This document shows, piece after piece, positions 33,801-42,531 of a stretch of 64,000 nt of DNA. How positions within the stretch are numbered: the stretch's first letter is position 1; every line of letters starts with the position of its first letter. Position numbers and translations under genes: made by a program. The notes under the pieces were generated by a model. It saw only the letters and a list, made by a program, of their open reading frames with translations, was not told the DNA's origin and ran no database searches. The DNA is from Halobacillus_B rhizosphaerae (lineage in GTDB: Bacteria; Bacillota; Bacilli; Bacillales; Halobacillaceae). Location of the stretch: contig NZ_JAUTWQ010000015.1 of assembly GCF_046719735.1 (NCBI RefSeq), positions 83,361 to 147,360 of the forward strand, read 5' to 3'.

Positions 33801-34617
33801 TCGCAAAAAAGTGACGATGTTATATATTTTAGCTTTCACCGTCATGATCGTAATGATCGCCCCTTATATTTACATGGTGCTTGGATCGTTCGCGGTCTGG
33901 GATCAAGTGGATCGGAAAATTATTCCGACGGAGTTTACGCTGCGGTCCTATGAGTGGTTGTTCACAGGAGGAGAAGGCGTCGAAGCCCGGCCATGGCTGA
34001 GAGCTTTCTTTAACAGTATCTTCGTGACGACTGCTTCCTCTTTTCTTATGTTATCGACAGCGATTCTCGTTGGCTTTTCGCTGGCAAAGCTGAAGTTTAG
34101 AGGGAATCGTTTAATCAACAATATCATCTTGTTTCAAATGTTCTATCCTGCGGTCATCCTATTAATTCCGCTCTTTTTGATTATCCGTTACTTTGGGCTG
34201 TACGACACGTACTGGGCAATGATATTGCCTAAAGCGGTAAACCTGTGGGCGATCTTTATGTATACCAACTACTTCAGAGGTCTGCCGGATGAATTGATTG
34301 AAGCCGCCAAGATGGACGGGGCAAGTCAATTTAAAATTGTGTGGAAAATCGTCCTGCCGATGTCAAAGTCTATCACTACGATCGTCTTCCTGTTTGTGTT
34401 CATGGAACGCTGGGTGGAACTCTTATGGGACATGTTGGTCGTGAATAGTGAAAACATGCTGACACTAAATGTGCTGCTTGCCCAGATGTTTGGACCTTAC
34501 GGCGGCTATCCTGGACCAATGTATGCTGGTTCCGTCCTGTTAACGTTACCGATCCTCATACTCTTTATTATCTTTAGTAAGAACTTTAAAGACGGTATGC
34601 AATTTGTCTTGAAATGA
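33790..34617 (+). CDS. sugar ABC transporter permease (MalG/UgpE type)
   Basis: About 275 residues with six hydrophobic segments and the EAA loop LIEAAKMDGASQFKIVWKIV near residue 170. The ATG at 33790 has GGGGGG six bases ahead, inside the end of the previous gene. It is the last gene of the operon. No ATPase gene is present, so the transporter most likely uses a shared MsmX-type ATPase, the normal state of affairs in Bacillaceae. Confidence 0.92.
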   Translation: MAGNRKKVTMLYILAFTVMIVMIAPYIYMVLGSFAVWDQVDRKIIPTEFTLRSYEWLFTGGEGVEARPWLRAFFNSIFVTTASSFLMLSTAILVGFSLAKLKFRGNRLINNIILFQMFYPAVILLIPLFLIIRYFGLYDTYWAMILPKAVNLWAIFMYTNYFRGLPDELIEAAKMDGASQFKIVWKIVLPMSKSITTIVFLFVFMERWVELLWDMLVVNSENMLTLNVLLAQMFGPYGGYPGPMYAGSVLLTLPILILFIIFSKNFKDGMQFVLK

Positions 34618-34646
34618 ATGGAACGGTTCAACTCGTTAGAACGATA

Positions 34647-34697
34647 CCCTGAATCAAGGACACTTATAAAAAAGTTCCTTCATTCAGGGTTTTATCG
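34647..34697 (+). terminator. terminator of the GH130-ABC operon
   Basis: ACCCTGAATCAAGGA pairs with TTCCTTCATTCAGGGT (one bulge); TTTTAT follows. Confidence 0.75.
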
Positions 34698-35082
34698 TTA
34701 CAACATTTTCAAACGATCCATTATAATCGAACTAACCAATATTTCAGCAGGGTATTGGGTGATGAAAGTAACAGTTTTCAAAGAAAACATCTGCACTCCA
34801 ATATATGGAAGGAACTCATCTGAACTTTTGCTAAATGGTGATGCTGAGTCTATTTACAGCCTAATTTAGATTTGATAAAAAACTTCTAATGTGTTGTATT
34901 TCACAAAGTTATATTATAAGCTAATATAGTCGGTTAATCGTATAGAAGTATCATAGATAAGAAGAATTTTATTTTGCAGAAAACTCGATCGCCTTGCGAA
35001 TCAGAGGAAACTTCTTTGTTAATCGGTCCAATTGTTTTTAAAGAATTTATTATAAAAAAACTAAGAAAAAGGAGAAGTGAAT
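34698..35082. other. intergenic region without recognised content
   Basis: About 385 AT-rich bases between the operon terminator and the DUF1641 gene. The only ORF crossing it (34618-34869) starts at the preceding stop codon and spans the terminator, so I do not accept it. The promoter of the DUF1641 gene should be in the last 100 bases, but I see no clear -35/-10 pair. Confidence 0.4.
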
Positions 35083-35508
35083 ATGTCAGAATCAGTGTCA
35101 ACAGAACAAGAAAAAGTAGTCACACAAGATGAGCGGGAATTACTGGATCAGCTCCTGGATCCTGAGGTTCAAGATTCGCTGACTGCCTTAGTAAAAGAGC
35201 TTCCGAAATTGACAGAGCTAGTTAATATCCTTTCCAGCTCTTATGATACTGTCCAATCCTTAGCAGGAGATGAAGTATTAAAGAAAGACACATCAGAATT
35301 CTTATCTGAAATTGCCGGTCCAGTGAAAACGACTGTTAAAGGTTTCGCTGCGAATGCAATTGAAGCTAAAGACCAGGCAGAAAAAAGCAATGAAGTAGTG
35401 GGCATCTTTGGATTGCTGAAAATGCTGAAAGATCCGCAGGCGCAAAAGGTTTTCCGCTTCGTGAATGCCTACTTAAAAGTCTCTGAAGAAAATAAAACTT
35501 CTAAATAA
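35083..35508 (+). CDS. DUF1641 family protein
   Basis: About 141 residues, highly charged and helical, with LLDQLLDPEVQDSLTALVKELPKLTELV and a C-terminal VVGIFGLLKMLKDPQAQKVF, the recognisable core of DUF1641. Relatives lie next to formate dehydrogenases or FAD-dependent oxidoreductases in Firmicutes. Their function is not known to me; a chaperone or membrane-docking role for the partner flavoprotein is inference. AAAAGGAGAAG precedes the ATG. The oxidoreductase follows 24 bases later. Confidence 0.85.
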   Translation: MSESVSTEQEKVVTQDERELLDQLLDPEVQDSLTALVKELPKLTELVNILSSSYDTVQSLAGDEVLKKDTSEFLSEIAGPVKTTVKGFAANAIEAKDQAEKSNEVVGIFGLLKMLKDPQAQKVFRFVNAYLKVSEENKTSK

Positions 35509-35532
35509 TAGAATAAGAATGGAGGAACAATC

Positions 35533-36714
35533 ATGTCAAAACACATCGTCATCTTGGGAGCTGGTTATGGCGGACTTCTATCTGCATTAAGTGTGCGTGA
35601 ATACTTGGATGCATCTGAAGCTACTGTCACATTAGTGAATAAATATCCAACACACCAAATTATTACTGAGCTGCATCGCTTAGCGGCAGGTAATATTACT
35701 GAAAAGGCAGCTGCCTTACCATTAGAAAAACTATTAAAGGGCAATAACATTGACTTGAAAGTTGAAACCGTTAATTCTTTTTCTGTTGACCAGAAAGAAG
35801 TGAAACTTTCTAACGGAACTACGTTAAGCTATGATGCTCTTGTTGTAGCATTAGGAAGCAAGACGGCATACTTTGGAATTCCTGGTCTGGAAGAGAACAG
35901 TATGGTACTTAAATCTGCTGAAGATGCTAAGCGTATCCGCAATCACGTTGAAGACCGCATTCGCAATTATGCAGCAACAAAAGATCAAGCGGATGCCGTT
36001 ATCTTAATCGGCGGTGGCGGATTAACGGGTGTTGAATTAGTAGGTGAGCTTGCTGACGAAGTTCCTGGGCTGGCAAGAACTTATGGTGTTAATCCTGATG
36101 AGATTCAATTGAAGCTTGTAGAAGCTATGCCGAAAGTGCTGCCTATGCTGTCTGATGAATTAATTCAACGGGCAATGGAAAGCTTAGAGGCGCGAGGAGT
36201 AGAGTTTCTAACTAATCTGCCTGTTACAAATGTAGAAGGTAATGTTGTTGAATTGAAAGATGGACAGAAGATCGAAACCAATACATTTGTATGGACCGGC
36301 GGCGTCCAAGGGAATCCTCTTGTAGGGGAATCAGGTATTGAAGTGAATCGCGGTCGTGCATCTGTAAACAACTATCTGCAATCCGTTTCTCATGAAGATG
36401 TATTTGTAGCTGGAGACAGTGCTGTTTACTTCAAACCAGGAGACGAGCGCCCGCAGCCTCCAACTGCACAAATTGCTTGGCAGATGGGAGACCTAATTGG
36501 CTATAACTTGTTTGCTTACTTGAAAGATAAAGATCTGAGAGAGTTTAATCCAGTTAACTCTGGTACTCTTGCAAGTTTAGGCCGTAAAGATGCGGTTGCT
36601 TCCGTTGGGGGTAATGGCACGTCTATGAAAGGCATGCCGGCATCCTTAATGAAAGAAGCTAGTAACGTCCGCTACTTGTCTCATATTAAAGGTTTGTTCG
36701 CTCTAGCCTATTAA
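35533..36714 (+). CDS. NAD(P)/FAD-dependent oxidoreductase (NDH-2/YutJ-like)
   Basis: A 393-residue flavoprotein of the type II NADH dehydrogenase/sulfide-quinone reductase superfamily. The FAD site is VILGAGYGGLLSALSVREYL (about 5-24), the second nucleotide site is VILIGGGGLTGVELVGELAD (about 155-175), and a late GDSAVYF motif binds FAD. The C terminus is relatively short with little hydrophobic anchoring. It probably passes electrons from NADH to menaquinone at the inner membrane face. GGAGGAAC precedes the ATG. It is paired with the DUF1641 gene. Confidence 0.9.
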   Translation: MSKHIVILGAGYGGLLSALSVREYLDASEATVTLVNKYPTHQIITELHRLAAGNITEKAAALPLEKLLKGNNIDLKVETVNSFSVDQKEVKLSNGTTLSYDALVVALGSKTAYFGIPGLEENSMVLKSAEDAKRIRNHVEDRIRNYAATKDQADAVILIGGGGLTGVELVGELADEVPGLARTYGVNPDEIQLKLVEAMPKVLPMLSDELIQRAMESLEARGVEFLTNLPVTNVEGNVVELKDGQKIETNTFVWTGGVQGNPLVGESGIEVNRGRASVNNYLQSVSHEDVFVAGDSAVYFKPGDERPQPPTAQIAWQMGDLIGYNLFAYLKDKDLREFNPVNSGTLASLGRKDAVASVGGNGTSMKGMPASLMKEASNVRYLSHIKGLFALAY

Positions 36715-36780
36715 TTACAAAGTAAATTACAGCTTATGCCTCACTCTGTGTTTTTCATCGGAACAGGGTAGAAGGCATGG

Positions 36781-36816
36781 AATCCTGTCAGAAATAGTTT
36801 CTGGCAGGATTTTTTT
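36781..36816 (+). terminator. terminator after the NDH-2-like gene
   Basis: A 14-bp stem with one mismatch (AATCCTGTCAGAAA with TTTCTGGCAGGATT) and a 3-base loop is followed by a T run. Confidence 0.85.
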
Positions 36817-37085
36817 CGTCTTAGAAATAATCCTATGCTTTAGTTGTGGGTGGGAAATTTGTCACATCCTGTTGTTGATTTTACAAGAATAAAGGAAATA
36901 ACCGACTAAAAGGAGAAGAGAAATAGAAGGGCTGGAAATCATGAATAAGGACCAGGTCTTGTATTGGAAGGGGATTTCTTAAAGATTAACCAATAGGTGA
37001 TCAGTGAGCAATCAACATCAATCCCAATAGCTGTATGATAACCAGCCTCAAAATTTTTTTCGAGTGCGCTTAGGAGGAAAAGGAC
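36817..37085. other. intergenic region, promoter expected but not seen
   Basis: About 270 bases ahead of the second Gfo/Idh/MocA gene. Apart from the ribosome site of that gene (TTAGGAGGAAAAGG) nothing is recognised. Confidence 0.35.
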
Positions 37086-38165
37086 ATGACGAAGTTAAAG
37101 CTAGCGATTATTGGTTGCGGCGGAATTGCAAATGGCAAACAAATGCCCAGCCTTTCTAAACTTGAAGATATTGAGATGGTTGCTTTTTGCGATCTGGTAG
37201 AAGAACGGGCCCAAAAAGCAGCGGCAGAATACGGAACAAAAACGGCAGAGGTTTACACCAATTTTCAGGAGCTGCTGGAGAAAGAAAACTTAGATGTGGT
37301 TCATGTATGCACTCCTAATAAAAGCCATGCAGAAATATCTATTGCCGCACTTGAAGCTGGCTGCCACGTTATGTGTGAAAAGCCGATGGCGAAAACAGCT
37401 CGTGAAGCAAAAGAAATGGTTGAAGTGGCCAAACGGACAGGCAAAAAGCTTACGATTGGGTACAACAATCGTTTTCGTGAGGATTCTTTGTATATGAAGG
37501 ACGTTTGTGAGAGTGGCGAACTAGGAGAGATTTACTTTGCCAAAGCCCATGCTATCCGCCGCCGTGCGGTGCCTACTTGGGGTGTATTCTTGAACGAAGA
37601 AGAGCAGGGAGGCGGTCCATTAATTGATATCGGCACCCATGCGCTCGATTTGACCCTTTGGATGATGGATAACTATAAAGTGAAAAGTGTGGTAGGAAAT
37701 GTATACCACAAGTTGTCGGACCAGGAAAGTAAAGCAAACGCTTTTGGAGCCTGGGACGCTAAAGAATTTAACGTTGAAGATTCTGCCTTTGGCATGATTA
37801 CCATGAAGGACGGTGCGACGGTAATTCTGGAATCAAGCTGGGCACTTAATACGCTGGATGTTGGGGAAGCTCAAACAACACTTTGCGGGACGAACGGCGG
37901 AGCTGACATGAAGGATGGATTGCGCATTAACGGAGAGAAACACGGCAAGCTTCACACCAGTAAACCGGCTTTGGGAGCGGACGGAGTTGCTTTCTTTGAT
38001 GGAGAGGTCGAAAGTGATGCCGATCTCGAGGCAAGGCTTTGGATTGAAAGTTTGGTGAATGATACAGAACCAGTTGTGAAGCCGGAACAGGCGTTAGTGG
38101 TCAGTGAGATTCTTGAAGCAATCTATGAATCTGCCAAAACTGGGAAAGCAGTTTATTTTGATTAA
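37086..38165 (+). CDS. Gfo/Idh/MocA family oxidoreductase
   Basis: A 359-residue NAD(P)-dependent sugar dehydrogenase-like enzyme. The N-terminal nucleotide site is IIGCGGIANGKQMPSL, the catalytic lysine is in CEKPMAKT (near residue 98), and the C-terminal domain has GGPLIDIGTHALDLTLWMMD with the conserved Asp and His. GGAGGAAAAGG precedes the ATG. It is not closely related to the protein at 5997. It is a single gene ending at the bidirectional terminator at 38241. The substrate is unknown; members act on inositols, glucose or oligosaccharides. Confidence 0.9.
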   Translation: MTKLKLAIIGCGGIANGKQMPSLSKLEDIEMVAFCDLVEERAQKAAAEYGTKTAEVYTNFQELLEKENLDVVHVCTPNKSHAEISIAALEAGCHVMCEKPMAKTAREAKEMVEVAKRTGKKLTIGYNNRFREDSLYMKDVCESGELGEIYFAKAHAIRRRAVPTWGVFLNEEEQGGGPLIDIGTHALDLTLWMMDNYKVKSVVGNVYHKLSDQESKANAFGAWDAKEFNVEDSAFGMITMKDGATVILESSWALNTLDVGEAQTTLCGTNGGADMKDGLRINGEKHGKLHTSKPALGADGVAFFDGEVESDADLEARLWIESLVNDTEPVVKPEQALVVSEILEAIYESAKTGKAVYFD

Positions 38166-38240
38166 TACCTTCATTGGCTATTAGGAGATGTGCCGTATCT
38201 TAATCTAATGGCCAGTCATACTGTGATTTTTTTCAAAGAG

Positions 38241-38278
38241 AAAACACTCGATGTCTGTAAAAAGGCACCGAGTGTTTT
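38241..38278. terminator. bidirectional terminator between the oxidoreductase and ulaA
   Basis: AAAACACTCG pairs perfectly with CGAGTGTTTT; A/T runs on both sides fit the two converging genes. Confidence 0.8.
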
Positions 38279-38289
38279 TATGGGATGAA

Positions 38290-39657
38290 TTAAGCTGCAT
38301 CTGTTTCATTCTTGTTTTCATTCGCTCTGGCTCTTGTAGCTAGGAAGAATACAAGGGCTAGGAGAATCAGAATGCCAGCGAAAACGGTAATGTTTGATTC
38401 TACTACTTTGATTAGGTTACCTAGTACGATTCCGACTACACCGAAATCTGCATCTCCGAAGGTTGTCCCCTGGAACCCTAGTGAACCCAATACTGGTAAT
38501 AAGAGAGCGGGCAGGAAGCTGATCATCACGCCGTTCGCCATCGATCCAAAGATCGCTCCTCTTCGACCGCCGGTTGCGTTACCGAATACTCCGGCAGCAG
38601 CCCCGGTAAAAAAGTGAGGGACTAGCCCAGGAACGATTACTTTCAACCCTAAGGCAGGTAATAGCAGCATACTTGCAAGTCCTGCGATAAAGCTGAATAA
38701 GAAACCAATGATCACTGCGTTTCCTGCGAAAGGGAAAATAGCAGGACAATCAAGAGCAGGTTTTGCGTTAGGGACAATCTTATCGGCAATCCCTTTAAAG
38801 GCAGGAACAATTTCACCTAGAAGCATGCGCACACCTGCTAAGATGATATACACACCAGCCGCAAAGGTAAGACCTTGCATAAAGGCGAAGACCAGAAAGT
38901 TCTGTCCATCGCTTAATTGCCCTTCGATAAAGGTTGGACCGGCAGCTGCGGCAACGACAAAGAACAAGATGACCATAGTTAAGGCTACGGAAACCGAGGT
39001 ATCTCTTAGGAAGCCCAGTGATTTGGGAACTTTAATTTCTTCTGTTGATTTAGATCCTTTACCGACTGCTTTACCAACCATCGATGAGGCTAAATAGCCG
39101 ATGGAGCCGAAGTGACCGATGGCAAAATCATCGGAACCGGTGACTTTGCGGGTGAAAGGCTGGAGCATCGCTGGAGAGAGGACCATCAATGATCCAAGAA
39201 TGATCGCCCCAAGAATGATCATGGAGACTCCAGAAAATCCTCCGGTTGTTAAGATAACAGCGATTAAGCAGGCCATGAACATGGTATGGTGTCCGGTTAG
39301 GAAGATGTATTTAAAAGGACTGAATCGGGCAAGCAGAATATTGACAATCATACCAAACAGCATGATCATCGCTGTCTCTGTTCCAAAACTTTCCTGGGCA
39401 AGAGCAACGATCGCTTCGTTGTTAGGAATGACACCGTCCACAGTAAAAGCTTCGTTAAACATGCTGCTGAACTGTCCAAGAGATTGGACGAGTACATTGG
39501 CTCCTGCTCCAAGGATCACGAATCCCATCACTGTTTTAAGTGTTCCGGAGACAACGTCTCCGGAATTTTTGCGTTGCACAAGGAGTCCGACTAAGGCGAA
39601 TAAACCGACTAAAATGGCAGGTGTACCTAAGATATCCTTCATTATTATATCAATCAT
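38290..39657 (-). CDS. ulaA: PTS ascorbate-family EIIC (UlaA-like)
   Basis: A 455-residue polytopic EIIC of the ascorbate-galactitol PTS superfamily. Typical stretches are LKTVMGFVILGAGANVLVQS (about 40-60), FLTGHHTMFMACLIAVIL near residue 120, and PALDCPAIFPFAGNAVIIGF near 300. It transports and phosphorylates L-ascorbate or a similar acid or sugar with EIIA and EIIB. AAAGGAG precedes the ATG. It is the last gene of a minus-strand operon of regulator, EIIB and EIIC. No ascorbate-phosphate lactonase or other catabolic gene is next to it, so the substrate is open. Confidence 0.92.
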   Translation of the reverse strand: MIDIIMKDILGTPAILVGLFALVGLLVQRKNSGDVVSGTLKTVMGFVILGAGANVLVQSLGQFSSMFNEAFTVDGVIPNNEAIVALAQESFGTETAMIMLFGMIVNILLARFSPFKYIFLTGHHTMFMACLIAVILTTGGFSGVSMIILGAIILGSLMVLSPAMLQPFTRKVTGSDDFAIGHFGSIGYLASSMVGKAVGKGSKSTEEIKVPKSLGFLRDTSVSVALTMVILFFVVAAAAGPTFIEGQLSDGQNFLVFAFMQGLTFAAGVYIILAGVRMLLGEIVPAFKGIADKIVPNAKPALDCPAIFPFAGNAVIIGFLFSFIAGLASMLLLPALGLKVIVPGLVPHFFTGAAAGVFGNATGGRRGAIFGSMANGVMISFLPALLLPVLGSLGFQGTTFGDADFGVVGIVLGNLIKVVESNITVFAGILILLALVFFLATRARANENKNETDAA

Positions 39658-39686
39658 GTGGAACGCTCCTTTATTTAATAGTATGA

Positions 39687-39956
39687 TTACATATTTTGTT
39701 CTAAGGCTTCACGGAGCTCGTTTTTATCCATTAGATTCTTCAGCTTAACGACATTTCTACTGCCATCTTCTAGGCTTTCCACTATATCCTCTGAACCTAG
39801 GAAGATATCAGCATGCTCGGTCTTGGCGGTAGTTAAATCCGTGTGGGATACTTCTGCTTCTTTCCCCATATCTTTAAGTGCTGCCTGCACGTTCATTTCT
39901 ACAATCATGCTGCTGCCTAATCCATTTCCGCATACGACTAATACTTTTTTCATCAT
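39687..39956 (-). CDS. ulaB: PTS EIIB, lactose/ascorbate type
   Basis: An 89-residue EIIB with the phosphocysteine in KVLVVCGNGLGSSMIVEMNV (Cys9). It carries phosphate from EIIA to the sugar bound by the EIIC that follows 29 bases later. GAGGAGG precedes two adjacent ATG codons; either could start the protein. It lies 19 bases behind the regulator gene. Confidence 0.92.
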   Translation of the reverse strand: MMKKVLVVCGNGLGSSMIVEMNVQAALKDMGKEAEVSHTDLTTAKTEHADIFLGSEDIVESLEDGSRNVVKLKNLMDKNELREALEQNM

Positions 39957-39975
39957 AAATTCCTCCTCTAATTTG

Positions 39976-42087
39976 TTAAACTTCGACTGATTGGTGAATT
40001 AATTTCATGACGGTTTCACTATCATTTGCTGAAATTAACTGCTCGACATTCTCTTCATTCGATAGCAATTCTGTAAGTTGGGCTAGTGCCTTTAAATGGG
40101 TTTGATTATCAATCGCTGCAAGTACGATAATCAACTGGGCGCGATGTTTTTCTTTTTCAGAAAAATAGATAGGGTCTCTCAAGCGTAAAAAACTCATGCC
40201 TAGTCGCTCGACTCCGGTTTCCGGTCGGGCATGGGGAATGGCAATTCTTGGGGCGATAACAATATAAGCGCCAAGCTCCTTCACGTTATCGATCATCGCC
40301 TTCACATAAGAAGGACGAATCGACTGCTGGTCGATCAGTGGCTGAGCAGCTATTTCAATGGCTTCCTCCCACCTTTGTACCTGGTCTTTAAATTGGATCG
40401 TTTGTTCCGTTAATAATTCATTGAGCATAGGCTTTCTGAGCTCCTTTGTCCGAGGTATATTTTGTTCTAAAAGATGAGCCAATTCTGTTTTCAGTTCTTC
40501 TTTCTGATGGATCGTTGCATAGCGTTCGATCACATTGATCAGTTGGTCAGATGAATTCTTTTCTATTGGCTTTGTATCGAAAAGTTCATTCATCCGTTTA
40601 ATGACCTGCTCCTTTTCGATGTTGGTCAGGATGGCTGGAAGGTGGACAACGGGAATGTCTTTGGGCTTTATATAATTGGTTGAAAAAATGACATCTGCCT
40701 GATGGTTGTACTTTTGATATTCCCTCATCGACAAGGTGGTGATGACGCTTAATCCAGCGATCAAGTTCTCTAACTGAGTGCGTAACATGTTGGAGGTGCC
40801 GATTCCATTCTCACAAACGATGATCGCTCTGAGCTTGATTTCCACCTGTTTTTTCTCTTTAGTGAGCCAGCCTCCAAAGTGCAGAGTAATGTAGGCCGCT
40901 TCTTCATCTGGAATAGGCTTGCCAACATACACTTCCAGATGCTTCATCACCCGTTTCGTTAAATCGAAAATGTCTGGATACGTTTCCTGGATGGTTCCAG
41001 CTAAGTCATTAGCAATTTGCACCCCATACTTCAGCCTGTAGAACGTGGGCTTAATATGAGAGATTAGATTTTCTTCAAGTCCTTTCTTATCATCAAACAC
41101 TACACAGGAATACAGTTGAAAGTCCGCAATCATCTTCTGAACGACTTCTTTCAGCCCAGAAAGTTCTTGTTCCGTGTAACGGCTGAAGTCGTCGTGCTGA
41201 ACTTTCGATCCCAGAAGGTTCATAGTGATAAAGCAAACCTCATCTTCCGGGAAGGGCGTCCCCCATAAGTCTTTCAGTTTATTCGTAATGAGCAAGGATG
41301 CCTGGTAGGCTTTGGTCTGTTTCAACACCTGTTTTTCCGCTTGCTGTACACGGATATATTCTTCAACCTCCATGCGTTTCGTTATCATCAGGATCTGCAA
41401 GGAAAGGATTTCTACCATTTCATCTGTTAAGGTCAGTCCTAATTCTTTTTCCGCTTCAAAAAGAAGGGATTTCACCGAGCGCCGTCGATCGGTTTCCTGC
41501 GCCCAGGTATCGGCTCCAGGCTGGATCATTTTATGAACCTCATTCCTGACATTCTGCCAATCCGAATGTGAGAAGATGAGCGCAAGAATATTGGAAAGTA
41601 TCGTCCGTCTAGCGGCTTCTGGACCCTTTAATCGGTATCCGCTGCCTTGCTGGTAGTACAATTGAAGACCGGCATCTTGGAACTCCTCTTTAATCACTTT
41701 AATTACTTTAGCAATTGTCCCCCGGCTCATGCTCGTTAGATCCATGAACTTCTGCATCGATGCATCTTGCTCTTCTAATAGAATCTTCGCTTTGATGAGG
41801 ACTTCGCGTTCCTGCTTCGATAATTGGTACTGCCAATCATCAAAACTCTCATCCTTGTGAACCGTCAGCTTCGATTTCGATGATGGAGGCAGGAATAACC
41901 CCTCTCCGTGTTTACTTACGATAGGTTCCAGCTTCTCACTCTTCAACCAGTCATTAATCTGATCAAGATCGTAATAGATCGTACGCTGCGACACATTCAT
42001 CTTGGCAGCTAACTCTTTCGGCGGGACCGGATCAGTTGATTGTTGAATGATGGATAATAAGTGTGCACGTCTTTTATCCAGTACCAT
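39976..42087 (-). CDS. BglG/MtlR-type PRD transcriptional activator with EIIB and EIIA domains
   Basis: About 703 residues. Domains in order: an N-terminal DeoR-like helix-turn-helix (LAAKMNVSQRTIYYDLDQ..., about 15-55), a second Mga-like helix-turn-helix (about 80-145, SMSRGTIAKVIKVIKEEF), two PRD domains (about 180-395, with the HFGGW histidine), a GatB-like EIIB segment (IIVCENGIGTSNMLRTQLEN, about 405) and a C-terminal EIIA (IAIPHARPETGVERLG, with its phosphohistidine). It is controlled by PTS phosphorylation and probably activates the downstream ulaB-ulaA genes. AAGGAGG lies five bases before the chosen ATG. There is no separate EIIA gene in the operon. Confidence 0.9.
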   Translation of the reverse strand: MVLDKRRAHLLSIIQQSTDPVPPKELAAKMNVSQRTIYYDLDQINDWLKSEKLEPIVSKHGEGLFLPPSSKSKLTVHKDESFDDWQYQLSKQEREVLIKAKILLEEQDASMQKFMDLTSMSRGTIAKVIKVIKEEFQDAGLQLYYQQGSGYRLKGPEAARRTILSNILALIFSHSDWQNVRNEVHKMIQPGADTWAQETDRRRSVKSLLFEAEKELGLTLTDEMVEILSLQILMITKRMEVEEYIRVQQAEKQVLKQTKAYQASLLITNKLKDLWGTPFPEDEVCFITMNLLGSKVQHDDFSRYTEQELSGLKEVVQKMIADFQLYSCVVFDDKKGLEENLISHIKPTFYRLKYGVQIANDLAGTIQETYPDIFDLTKRVMKHLEVYVGKPIPDEEAAYITLHFGGWLTKEKKQVEIKLRAIIVCENGIGTSNMLRTQLENLIAGLSVITTLSMREYQKYNHQADVIFSTNYIKPKDIPVVHLPAILTNIEKEQVIKRMNELFDTKPIEKNSSDQLINVIERYATIHQKEELKTELAHLLEQNIPRTKELRKPMLNELLTEQTIQFKDQVQRWEEAIEIAAQPLIDQQSIRPSYVKAMIDNVKELGAYIVIAPRIAIPHARPETGVERLGMSFLRLRDPIYFSEKEKHRAQLIIVLAAIDNQTHLKALAQLTELLSNEENVEQLISANDSETVMKLIHQSVEV

Positions 42088-42531
42088 GAGGATCCTCCTT
42101 GTTGTATCTAAGGTGTTCAAGTTTGCATAATTATACGGCTGTAAATGCGATGATCATCTTATAAATCTATTATATAGGCTATCCGTAAGTTATGTAAGGG
42201 GTTTCAGTGTATAGAAATTGTATATAGAATATTTGCAAAAATGAACAGATGAAGTGATTATGAGATAACTAGATGTCTTGGATAATGGTGCCATTTTCTG
42301 TTGCTCAGTCATCCACTCTTCTCTGCTGGTTATTTCATAGATACAGCTAGATTAGAAGAAACTAGCATGAAAAGAGTGATTTTTCTCAATTTTTCATCAA
42401 ATGTCTTTCAGATTGTGTTAAGCTGGTTTTTATAACTATTCATAAATGAATAACGATAACTGCCTTATTATAAGGGTTTAAATACTTTTTTATCGACAAG
42501 GTATACAAATTTGAATAGGGAAGGTGATCCT
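42088..42531. other. divergent intergenic region of the PRD regulator and the sigma-54 activator
   Basis: About 440 AT-rich bases separating two divergent regulators. Promoters for both must be here. I see no perfect -24/-12 element and no strong palindrome in it. Confidence 0.35.

Noticed and set aside
34618..34869. 83-codon ORF directly behind the MalG-type permease
   Set aside because: It begins at the preceding stop codon, runs through the operon terminator hairpin, has no ribosome site of its own and no family resemblance.
38312..39748. Three long ORFs (101, 129 and 209 codons) opposite ulaA
   Set aside because: They are shadows of the ulaA frame on the other strand, rich in Pro/Ser/Arg/Thr as complements of membrane-protein codons usually are, with no ribosome sites.
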